A stretch of 64,000 nucleotides of DNA from Norana najaformis (taxonomy: Eukaryota; Annelida; Clitellata; Crassiclitellata; Hormogastridae), in assembly GCA_964023275.1 (NCBI GenBank), contig OZ029916.1:46071657-46135656 (forward strand). The letters run 5' to 3'. The notes beneath the pieces were generated by a model, which saw only the letters and a program-made list of their open reading frames with translations, searched no databases and was not told where the DNA came from. Position numbers and translations under genes: made by a program. Shown here one piece after another: positions 38,118 to 48,896 of this stretch. How positions within the stretch are numbered: position 1 is the first letter of the stretch; every line of letters starts with the position of its first letter.

Positions 38118-41100
38118 TTTAGTGCCCCTAGGTATGTATTATCCCTTAAGACTTAAAAACTTATTGGAGAAGAGCAACATTATTATTCATCATCATCATC
38201 ATCATTTATTTATTTATTTATTTATTATTATTATGATTTATTATTATTATTATTATTTTTAATTAAATAAATACTAAAAATTAATAGAGCAAAACTAATG
38301 CAAATAATAATGGCAGTAATAATAATTATTATTAGTAAATTACCAAAATCAGTACACCGATACTGATAGGTTTGTATGCCTGCTTCCTGTATATGAAGGT
38401 TCAACGGCGCACTGGACTGTATCCAGGACCGTCACAAGACCGTGGTTGAAACGATGGCCCAGGGAGTGATCGAGATGAAAAGTGAAGCATCAGACATGAT
38501 TCCGAATCTCGAAGGAAGGATTCACTACTTCCTCGATCGATTCTATCTCAGCCGGATCAGCATTCGAATGCTTATTCATCAGCATCGTCAGTTGAAGAAT
38601 TGCATTTGTTTTTGATTAGTGAATGAGCAGGGTGATTCGGTGATGCATGGTGATACATGGTGATTCGGTGATGCGTGGTGATTTGGTGATGCGTGGTGAT
38701 TTGGTGACCTGTGGTGTTCTTATGATTTCATGGTGATTTGTTGACGCATGGTGATTCAGTGACATATGGTGTTCGGGTGAGTGCGTGGTGATTTGATCAT
38801 GTATGATGATTCGGTGATGCATGGTGATTTGGTGATGCATGATTATTTGGTGATATAAGGTGATTTGGTGATGCACGTGATTTGGTGATGCATGGTGATT
38901 TGGTGATGCATGTGATTTGGTGATGCATGGTGATTTGGTGATGTATGGTGATTCGGTGATGCTTGGCGATTTGGTGATATGTGGTGATGCAAGGAGATTA
39001 ACTCATGGTGAGTGATGCATGGCGATTTAGCGATGTGTGGAAACTGACCTATGCTCAGTGATGCATGGTGATTTGGTGAGGCATGGTGATTTACCTTTGG
39101 TAAATGATGCAGGGTGATTTTTGGTGGTGTGTGGTAAGTGATTTTTTTTCAGTTTCTTTGTCTTACTTGAATATTTGTTTATTTGTTGCATTTTCAGTGC
39201 TGTTGTACGGCGACATGGATAATCCGTCTCGACACATTGGTTGCTTCGATCCGAGTTGTGATGTTCTTTCCGTGGCTAAAGGTAAGTGTCTCAACATCTT
39301 CATTTCTTGTCATAAAGAAATGTTATCCAGGAAAAATATGTACATACATGCATACATACATATATACATACATACATACCTACATATATACATACATACA
39401 TACATACAGACAGACAGACATATACAGATAAACAGACAGACATACATGCAAACATACATACATACTTGCATTCTGGATTAATTTAGTTTGAATGTCGATT
39501 TTTGTAGATGCGTATGAAAATGCTCGATTTCTCTGTGAACAGTACTACAGTTCGGCACCTAAGTGTGACTTCCAGTGTCACAAACGTGAGTTACTCATGA
39601 AAATCTTTCCCACATGATTTACAAGGCATTCTGATGATCACCAGCTGTCCTTGTGGTTTATATGATCAAGACTTGTCCAGATCTCTGCAGAATTTGTGTC
39701 CCCTTGCGATCTGAGGTAATAACTAAGTAGACTGACTGTACAGTGTCTGTTAGGAAGATCTAGAGGTGAGGGAGAGGATTGGCCACCTGGCCTCCTATGC
39801 TGAGTTCGAGAAAATGAAGTTGGTAGCACTTCATACCTATAGCTGCCTATTGGCGTTATCTAAAGGACCGCTTCACTTCTTCTTTTATGTTTTATAAAGT
39901 ATTTAAGATAAAGATATTTAACAATAAGGCAGAAATTCTTCCATGCATGAGTTGTTACTTGTGAAATGGTTTGGATAGAACTCTATCTGTTGTCTTATCT
40001 TGTCTTGTCTGCAGTCATGGTCGAGCCGAGGATTGGCTGCCCGTGGACAATTTTGTGCCATCTGCTTCTGTCCCTCGTCTCTTGTAATGACTGGTCGAAT
40101 GATAATTCAGTCCATGATTTGATGTCGATCCGTGTCATCTTGGTTCTTCCCTGAGTTCGGGATCCAGGAATTGTGCATTGGCTGTCTCAGTTACTATCTA
40201 GCTTTTAAGATCAAGTTACAGGAAGGGACTTGCTATTGAGCTTTAATTGAGTCTATAATTGCAATGGTTCTAACACAGATTAAATGTCTTCTGGAGGACT
40301 TAAAAGCCTTGTTGTATTATGCGTTGCATCTTTTTGCATGAAATTGATTGTTGGTGAATGTTATTTCAGCCTACGATCCAGTTAGCGAGACAGGTGACCA
40401 GAATGACCGCATTGTGATGACCTATGTACCAGCCCACCTGTACTACATGCTCTTTGAACTCTACAAGGTATATTCTTTAGATGTATTCATCATTGTCTAC
40501 GCTACCACTGCTGTGTCGCCACTGTCATCATCGTCGTTTTCGTCATCATTGTTATGGTTGTTGTCATCCTCGTTACTACTACGTCAGCCAGCACAAACAT
40601 CACCATCGCCATCATCGCTACCACCACCAGTACCACCACCTCAGGATCATTGTCATCATATCATCATTATAATCATCAGCAGCAGTATCTGCATCGTCAT
40701 CATCGTCATTATCATCATCATCATCATCATATTTTTATTCTCCACCTCATCATCGCAGAATTCCTTCTGTTAATCTGATTCACTTTAAGAATTTCCAGCC
40801 TTCCAATGAAGCTCACATGTGATCTGATTTTAGAATGCCTTGCGTGCAGTTGTCGAGTTCCACCACTACAAGCCCGCTCTTCCAAACGTGGAAACTCTGA
40901 TCTGCAAAGGCCGTGAAGACGTAACAATCAAGGTGAGCTCACAGGGCATTCTTAGCATAATTGTTATCCTGAGAAATCTTTTTAATTGTTATCCTGAGAA
41001 ATCTTTTCTATTTGATATATTTATTTCTTATTAAACATTTCTTTTTGATTAGCACATCTTTCTACATATTTATTTTGATTTGTGTTTTTCTGATTCATTG

Positions 41101-44100
41101 ACTTATGGACTTATGTTTTTATCGACTTTTTTATTGGCATTTTTCAATTTAATTTCATGTTGACTGACATCTGATCTTGCTTGACATATTTCAGTTTGAA
41201 CATTATTTTTTGTTCAGATTTATTTCTTTTAGATTGAGATTTATTTTTAAATGACTCAGTTCTTTTGGATTGACATATTTCTTGGTAATTTGGATATTTC
41301 TTGTTGATTTCTTGGTAATTTGGATAATTCTTGTTGATTTCTTAGTAATTTGGATATTTCTTGTTGATTGACATTTCATTTTGATTGACAGATTTCTGTT
41401 TGATTGACAGATCTCTGACCAAGGAGGTGGTGTTTCTAGAAGTGATGCGGATAAACTCTTCCATTACATGTACACGACAGCTCCAAAGCCTCCGTCACCT
41501 GATGCCATCCTGACAACTCCTCTGGTCTGTTCTTTCTTCTTCTTCAAGTTCTCTGGCCCGTATCCGTCCACCATCATCGAGTCTAGTAGCTTTTGTCTAG
41601 GTCTTCCTCTTCTTTTCTTTCCTTCCATTCTTCCCTCAGTGGTATCTCTTAAAAGGGAACCACCTCTTAGTATGCATCCAATCCATTTCCTCTGTCTTGT
41701 TTTTATTGTAGCCATCTTGTCTGTAATTCACGTAAATCCACGTAACAAAAATCACTTTAACAGATGTAGCAAACGAAAACGAAGCAGCAGAGTGGAACCA
41801 TTACGAAGCGTAAAAGATGTAATAGTTGGATTTTAATTATGTGTTACACGACGGTGGTAAAGTTACCGTATCTGCCTGTTGTATTTTGGATCCTGAGATA
41901 TCGCTGGAGGGCTACTGAAAGTGATGAAGAGGTCCTTTTATGTCATGTTGTTAGTGCCTAACTACTTCAGTTGTATTTTGGATCCTGAGATATCGCTGGA
42001 GGGCTACTGAAAGTGATGAAGAGGTCCTTTTATGTCATGTTGTTATTGCCTAACTACTTCAGTTGTATTTTGGATCCTGAGATATCGCTGGAGGGCTACT
42101 GAAAGTGATGAAGAGGTCCTTTTATGTCATGTTGTTATTGCCTAACTACTTCAGCGCATTTACAGTGCATCTAGTTACATCATCTTCCTTTAGTAATTCA
42201 TCTAACAGATGCATTTGTATAGAGCATCTTTCTTGAAGAGCTGCTATACAAATTTCAGATTACAATTAGTTACAATATGCATCATTGGTAAATAACTGTA
42301 TTTTTCTAAATGTAATTGCACTTGTATGATTGCAGTTATAACACAATGTAACAAATGGTATCAACAACTCATTACAGTTGTAATGTAATTAGGCATTTAT
42401 TTAGCGCCTTTTTGCTACTTAAATTTGAGATTTATACGCAATGTTTCATTGGGCAGTTGTATTGATATTTTTAAAGGCTGGTTATGGCTATGGTCTGCCT
42501 ATATCGAGACTGTACGCCAAGTATTTCAACGGCGATCTGTGGCTGAATACGGTCGATGGACATGGAACGGATGCAATGGTTGCTCTTAAGGTACGTGTCT
42601 CTCGATTCATAATGGTTGCTCTTAAGGTACATGTCTCGATTCATAATGGTTGCTCTTAAGGTACATGTCTCTCGATCCAAAATGGTTGCTCTTAAGGTAC
42701 ATGTCTCTTGATCCAAAATGGTTGCTCTTAAGGTACATGTCTCTCGATCCAAAATGGTTGCTCTTAAGGTACATGTCTCTCGATCCAAAATGGTTGCTCT
42801 TAAGGTACATGTCTCTCGATCCAAAATGGTTGCTCTTAAGGTACATGTCTCTCGATCCAAAATGGTTGCTCTTAAGGTACATGTCTCTCGATCCAAAATG
42901 GTTGCTCTTAAGGTACATGTCTCTCGATCCAAAATGGTTGCTCTTAAGGTACATGTCTCTCGATCCAAAATGGTTGCTCTTAAGGTACATGTCTCTCGAT
43001 CCAAAATGGTTGCTCTTAAGGTACATGTCTCTCGATCCAAAATGGTTGCTCTTAAGGTACATGTCTCTCGATCCAAAATGGTTGCTCTTAAGGTACATGT
43101 CTCTCGATTCAAAATGGTTGCTCTTAAGGTACTTGTCTCTCTATTCAAAATGGTTGCTCTTAGGGTACGTGTCTCTCGATTCAAAATGGTTGCTCTTAAC
43201 GCGTCTCTCAGTTCATAATGATTGCTCTTAAGATACATGTCTCTCTATTCATAATGGTTGCTCTTAAGGTACATGTCTTTTGATTCAAAATGGTTGCTCT
43301 TAAGCTACGTGTCTCTCGATTCAAAATCCAGCCGTTGTTTGATGTTTAAACATCTTTCGTTTTGTTCTGTATTTATGTTTGTGTTTGTCCACTCTACAAT
43401 TCCTCGCTCAGTTGATGGACGTATGGCATGTTAACAAATGCATTACATACTTACTTACTCAGATGGCACTGTTGCTTTGAAAGTGTGAGCATTTGTCATG
43501 CACTGTTAAAGATTATGCACTTTCTTACTTACCTCCAGTGACTAACTGTAACGTAATGTGCTTGGATGGGATGGGTGACCTTCTGTGGAAGACCATGCCA
43601 CCTGGCACCCACTTGCTTTTACATCCTTTATTGACCAGTATGCGAGTACCAGAATACACAGTCGAAGGTTAAAAAAGGAATCCCGTCGCTGGGTTGCTAT
43701 GGTCATGTTTGTGCCTCAGTCAAATGTTCCTTATTCCTTGGAAGCAACCTGTACAGGTTCTTAATGTTTCCTGCATTTGTGAAATTTTTTAAGGGGGCAT
43801 TATAAACTATTGTATGGATGAATTATTTATATTATTATATTGAATTTATCACGTACACAAGGTCAGTAAATCTGAATATGAGGCGTGAAGCAGTTGTAAC
43901 TGAAGGACTTTCTCAAGGACCCTACACAGTTACCGTCTCAGGGGAGGCTCAAACCCATACACTCCACATTACAAGCCGAGTACTCTACCCAATCAGCTAC
44001 CCAACTTTTCACTACAGTGCCCCACATGTAAACATGTTGCCTTTAGCTTCTTAGCCGATAATTTCAGGTGTTTCCAAAAGATGCCAGTGAACTGCTGCCT

Positions 44101-44226
44101 GTCTACAACAAGACCTCCTCACAGAGGTACACGGCCACCGTTCAGGCCAAGGACTGGAGCGAACCAGTCGACGGGTTGGGACTTCACCGCAACCGAGTTG
44201 ATAGCTTCCCATCGACCAACCACTAA
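36484..44226 (+). CDS. PDK: Pyruvate dehydrogenase kinase, mitochondrial (11 exons, 415 aa)
   Basis: Exons: 36484-36583, 37268-37409, 37816-37887, 38399-38586, 39198-39281, 39508-39585, 40370-40467, 40834-40932, 41411-41524, 42477-42590, 44068-44226; all phases join and give 416 codons. The enzyme phosphorylates and inactivates the E1 subunit of the mitochondrial pyruvate dehydrogenase complex. Visible family marks: PVRLANTM near the N-terminus, [18 protein letters not shown], the GHKL/Bergerat ATP site with N-box ([14 protein letters not shown], about residue 251), G1 box SDQGGGV (about 289) and G2 box [13 protein letters not shown] (about 327), and the C-terminal DW motif (about 392). The N-terminus is short, basic and amphipathic, as in a mitochondrial presequence. 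Length matches animal PDKs (about 400-435). BCKDK is less likely because of the DW tail. The donor of exon 10 lies in a tandem array. Confidence 0.95.
37495..37632 (+). repeat. 16-bp minisatellite AAGCTTATGCACAAAG, about 8 copies
   Basis: Almost identical units inside a family 1 LINE 3' end (ends GGTGCTGTAGAAATCTCAAG at about 37682). PDK intron 2. Confidence 0.9.
38625..39100 (+). repeat. GGTGATTTGGTGATGCAT degenerate array
   Basis: Units of about 17 bases through most of PDK intron 4, beginning about 40 bases after the donor. A CATA array follows in intron 5 (39340-39460). Confidence 0.8.
41525..41715 (-). pseudogene. Antisense LINE ORF C-terminal fragment at the PDK exon 9 donor
   Basis: The minus strand reads [32 protein letters not shown] and DSMMVDGYG, the well-known C-terminal end of many animal non-LTR retrotransposon ORF2 proteins (WIGHxLR, EGxxxGxRxRGRPR). 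It starts exactly at the 5' end of PDK intron 9, so the intron's first bases are retroelement sequence in antisense. Confidence 0.7.
41879..42160 (+). repeat. 92-bp tandem repeat, three copies
   Basis: Unit starts TTGTATTTTGGATCCTGAGA and ends GCCTAACTACTTCAG; copies nearly identical. PDK intron 9. Confidence 0.9.
42576..43330 (+). repeat. 36-bp array that repeats the PDK exon 10 end and its splice donor
   Basis: Unit ATGGTTGCTCTTAAG|GTACATGTCTCTCGATCCAAA (bar added at the splice point). The first 15 bases are the last five codons of exon 10, and the second part is the start of intron 10. About 18 units keep AAG|GT; the second unit is 34 bases long; the last few units are degenerate. Confidence 0.92.
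43885..44003 (-). mobile_element. tRNA-Thr-like SINE
   Basis: The minus strand reads GTAGCTGATTGGGTAGAGTA, GCTTGTAATG (TGT anticodon position) and GGTTTGAGCCTCCCC, then a body shared with 49040-49145 (TTACTGTGTAAGGACCTTC type). In PDK intron 10. Confidence 0.6.
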
Positions 44227-46290
44227 ACACCCCAAGCAAAACGAAAGATCTTACCGATTGGAACTGGGGATCGTTCGCAAATTACGCACAAGACTGAAGT
44301 ATTTATAAATTACGCACAGGTTTGGGGAATTCATAAATTATGCACAGGCTTGGTCCATTCATGAATTATGCACAGGCATGGGGTGCTTAATGGAAAAACA
44401 TTCAGAACTTATATAATGAAACTGAAACTTAAAGGAACATCCAACAAATTTCAATGTCACATGCTTTTGAAGTAGTTGTGTCCCTCTGAAAACCTTTACA
44501 CCCGGTGTTTAAGCCCCCTGTGTTGGGCAGTCATTTATTTTTTCTGTATTTGAACATAAAGTATTAGCCAAAGTCCTCTGACACAGTTTGGCCCAGTTCC
44601 ATATCAGCAAGGCCAAACAATGAAGTCTTATCGGACGCGAATTTTTGAACTTATTCGGTGAACTTTGGACCCTGGATTCTTTCCTTATTTTGACCCATTC
44701 TTTGTCTCTGTTGTTGATAATGGATATTTCTGCCGGCTTCAGGCCAGATTTTAGGACTGGTTTGTGTCTTAAGGAAAATTTTATGCATGATTTCATTTTA
44801 TCCGTTTCTAGTTTACTTGTTCTCTGTGTATTTGAATACAAGACATATCACAAGCAAGGGCTGAATCTGACCCATTTACAGCAGCCAATCAGAAAGATTG
44901 GCCTATTTACTGAATTAGAACAGCCAATCAGAACATTGTAACACTTTTACGGTTGTAAGGTACTGTGTGATTCTTCAGTACTGCTTCCCTATTAATTAAG
45001 TCAACGTTTTAAAGAAAAATTTTGTTTTATGTTTGTTTTACAAAATAAGTAACTCAACATTCTGTATCGGTTGTCAAATGTCTTCCATGAAATGAACAAT
45101 TAATTGGTTAACATAAAATCGTTTATTAATAATATTTAATAATAAATTATAATAATTATTATTATAATTATTATTTATATTATTAAGAACTAATAATACA
45201 ATTAGTAACATCTCTGACAATGTCATGCTTGACTAAAGTGCCATTATTTAGATTTTGCATTGCTTTATGTCTCTTCCAATTAAACCGACATTAACAGTGA
45301 AAACTTCGTTTAATTGTTGTTGATATATTAACCTACAATGGAATTCTAATTCAGTTAGTGTGCTGAAACTTGTTTAAGGCCAATGTTTGCTTTGTCGTCA
45401 AACGGAAAGTTCAGAAACCCGTACGCTGAATCTTTGGCTCAGAGGGAACAAGCCCCAACTTTTTTCTTTTGCCACTAGGGATCATATCAGGAAAGGTGCT
45501 ATATAAATTTCCGTTATATTCCCTTACATTCAGAGTAGATCCGACGATTTCAGGAAGGGTAGAATCAGTGCAGGTGAATCACGTAGGAATGTTCAAAAAG
45601 TTATTTTACACAAAATACGATTTATCAATAAACTATAATTAAATGTTTACAGAAAAACAAGACCCACTTATTGGATCCTGCCATTTAGAAAAGCAAATAA
45701 TTACACCCCTTGAATAACGAATCCAACGAATACGTATCGTAACAAAGACAACAACTTTCTTTGGGCCCATAGATGGCTATGGGTGGCCCACCATTAATCC
45801 AACGCGGGGTCCCAGTGAAAGTGGCCATCTCAGAAACAAACAAATTGCAATCAACAATAAATAACCAAACACAAAGTCAAACCTGAACATATTCTGTGAT
45901 TTCAATTCTATTTTGTTTTAGTTCTTCTGGATCTGTACTTTCAGCCTACAGGTTGGGATATCAGCCATTCCTGCTAATGGCACAGGTTCAATACCAGGTG
46001 CAAAAACTCGCCTCAGCACTAGTTACATAACAGTAGTTTATTTACAAATTATATCATGTTACAACACCCTGTTACCTGTGCTGCTTTGATTATGCAAGAG
46101 TAATTACATCACATTTCTAGACAGTTCGAGTCATGACATGGCTTTTGAAACATCTTGAACAAAGAACCTCTGATTCTCTCCAAAGACAGATATTTAAGAC
46201 GTTAAACAATACAAGCAACAAAATTATCTAAATATATATTTGCAATAAGATTAAACTCAAATCAACCGACTGCAGCAAAATCAGAACAAA

Positions 46291-48896
46291 TCAATTGGAC
46301 GAATCAGTCATGGCATTTGCACCACTGTTATTCTTCAGCTGCTCATAATTGGTCGAGGGAACATCACTGGCGCCATCTGCAAGAAAAATTACAAACTGCT
46401 TTGACTCCAACACAAGCCACTTTCAACCTACCACAAAAATATCTCTCTTCTACTGAGAATTAGAATGTTACTGCCATAAATGTCTGGAAATAGTTTTCTT
46501 TTGCTGGGGCAGGGCTAGGAGTCCTTCTCCTTAGAGATCTTGAAGGGGCAATACATAAATGCTGTGAATAAATGAATTTTCAGCTCACCTTAAGTGCACC
46601 TTTTTAGATCTTTATGACAGCACGTTTCAGTGCCTTTGAGAGACTCTCAAAAGGCACTACATAAATGTTCACATACATACATTCATACGTCATAACCGTA
46701 TCATAATCATAAACTCAATATTTCTCCAGTGCCCATCCCCAACCTATTCACAGCAGCTTAGTCACAGAAGCTGTCAAAACAAAATTGACAGGCAGGAAGG
46801 GTTGAGTTCCAGCCATAGATCTGAGTTAGGCAGACAGACAGTCGGACGGCTAGGGTGGGTGGTGTTAGGAATTGGATCTGCATGATAGATAAGAGGAAGA
46901 ATAGGAATACATACATATATACCAAATATACAAATTGTAGCCATCATTATCACTGTCATCATCATTGTAAGAATCGTCATTATCACTGTCATCATCATTG
47001 TAAGAATCGTCATTATCACTGTCATCATCATTGTAAGAATCGTCATTATCACTGTCATCATCATTGTAAGAATCGTCATTATCACTGTCATCATCATTGT
47101 AAGAATCGTCATTATCACTGTCATCATCATTGTAAGAATCGTCATTATCACTGTCATCATCATTGTAAGAATCGTCATTATCACTGTCAACATCATTGTA
47201 AGAATCGTCATTATCACTGTCATCATCATTGTAAGAATCGTCATTATCACTGTCATCATCATTGTAAGAATCGTCATTATCACTGTCATCATCATTGTAA
47301 GAATCGTCATTATCACTGTCATCATCATTGTAAGAATCGTCATTATCACTGTCATCATCATTGTAAGAATCGTCATTATCACTGTCATCATCATTGTAAG
47401 AATCGTCATTATCACTGTCATCATCATTGTAAGAATCGTCATTATCACTGTCGTTACCATAAACACTAATTGTGTGCACTGTATTTGGCATCTTTTAAAA
47501 TTAATGTTGTAAGTGGATTTGGTCACATCTTACTCCTGTTTCTTAGTTACGTTTTCTTGTCACGTATCGTACCACGAGATGAACAACTAGTGGCCAGGCA
47601 ACCAGAAAAGCAATCGTCGGATAGTTCACGCCGGCAAACAATCTCCATTTCTATAAAACAAGAAAATCACATAAACTCGTGTTTCACTAGAAAGCCCCAT
47701 ATATATTCCATCAGGATGACTGAGAGATGGAAGTCATGCAATGTGGTAACCTTTAGTTATCTGAGCAGTGTTTGGTTACTGCTGAACTTCCTGTTCTAAA
47801 TGAACATTAACATCATTTAGGCTCAACATGTACCCCAGAGCAAGGATGGTTCCAGGGAAGGGCCAATCCAGCTATTCCATCTGGAACAGTCTTCCGGTTT
47901 ACACAACTCGCAACAATATCTCTCTAGACAGTTTCGTAAAGCGGGCTTAAGACCTATGTGTACAACCTTGCTTTTATTGTCTGACCGCCGTGACCTTCCC
48001 ATGCCTACAATTCCTCGCTCAGGTGAAGGACACATGGCGTGTAACAAATGCATTACTTACGTACTTATTCTCCCTGCAAGTGGTGACTTCTAGATATCTC
48101 AGCAGTGCTACCTTACTGAATAACTATTTCTTCTTATGCCTCTCTTTAGTTTCTCCTGAAGCAGATATACAAATTTCTGATTACAATTACACTTAGGCCA
48201 GTGTAGGCAGCACTTTTGTGAGGTACTTAAAAGGTGCTACATCAAGTGTCTAGATAAATAGCAAACTACTAAAGCAATGTAACTAAATTTTTCTTGAGCT
48301 TTATAAGTAGTGCGGCAACTGCGGCATTGTGGTAACGTGTTTGGTCAATGATCATGCGGTTGCGGGTTCAACTCCGTGTAATGACCTTGGGCAAGTTGTT
48401 TGTGGACACCATGCCTCTATCACCAAGCAGTATCGTTTGGTTCCAGCGCAAGCCGCGAAGTAAACGGCAAGTCCTGGGATGGCCCCGTTTCCAGGACCTT
48501 GAGATTCGTCCATTTTGCCGGATCGGTGGCCTTAAAGAAAAGGAAATGAGCACCTCCCACACGTTTCAGTTGTGGGATATAGGATACTTTACTTTGAACA
48601 TGCACATCTCTGAAAGACGCTCCTCACTAAAGCATTTGGCTTTTCATCTGTTTCAACTTGCTTACCCACTCTAGCCTGACTTCTAGCTTCTATGACCGAC
48701 CAGATTCATGATTTTTTGCTACGATTTCACTTGAAGCAATCATTGACTGATGCCTTCTGCATTACGATAACAGCTCTATAGAAGTTATCAGATTAGATTA
48801 GGAAAAGGAAAGCAAAAAGGAAACAGATGCTTTTAGAATTTGGAAAGATAAACTTACGTTTGGCTTGCGATGACTTAGCCTGGTCTTCTCCAGAGC
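46291..48896 (-). CDS. ACBD5: ACBD5-like alternative end B (exons 48896-48858 and 46376-46291)
   Basis: The 39-nt exon 48896-48858 has a TTTCAG acceptor and a GTAAGT donor. It reads GSGEDQAKSSQAK in phase with exon 50594-50513 and joins the last exon (TTGCAG acceptor), reading GASDVPSTNYEQLKNNS and ending at TGA. Phase agreement at both joins supports real use. The encoded end is polar and Ser/Asn-rich with no known motif. These exons could instead belong to a separate minus-strand transcript. The intron between them contains a 33-bp minisatellite. Confidence 0.5.

Noticed and set aside
42471-43238. Long open frames of 158-255 codons across the PDK intron 10 array
   Set aside because: They are open only because the 36-bp unit is divisible by three; the sequence is exon tail plus intron, repeated, and frames exist on both strands.
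37495-47455. Regular repeats that could suggest CRISPR arrays
   Set aside because: Units are head to tail without variable spacers, and the DNA is eukaryotic.
46774-47526. Asp/Ser/Asn-rich, Met/Thr-rich and His/Cys-rich repeat proteins
   Set aside because: Translations of one 33-bp satellite in different frames; no gene context.
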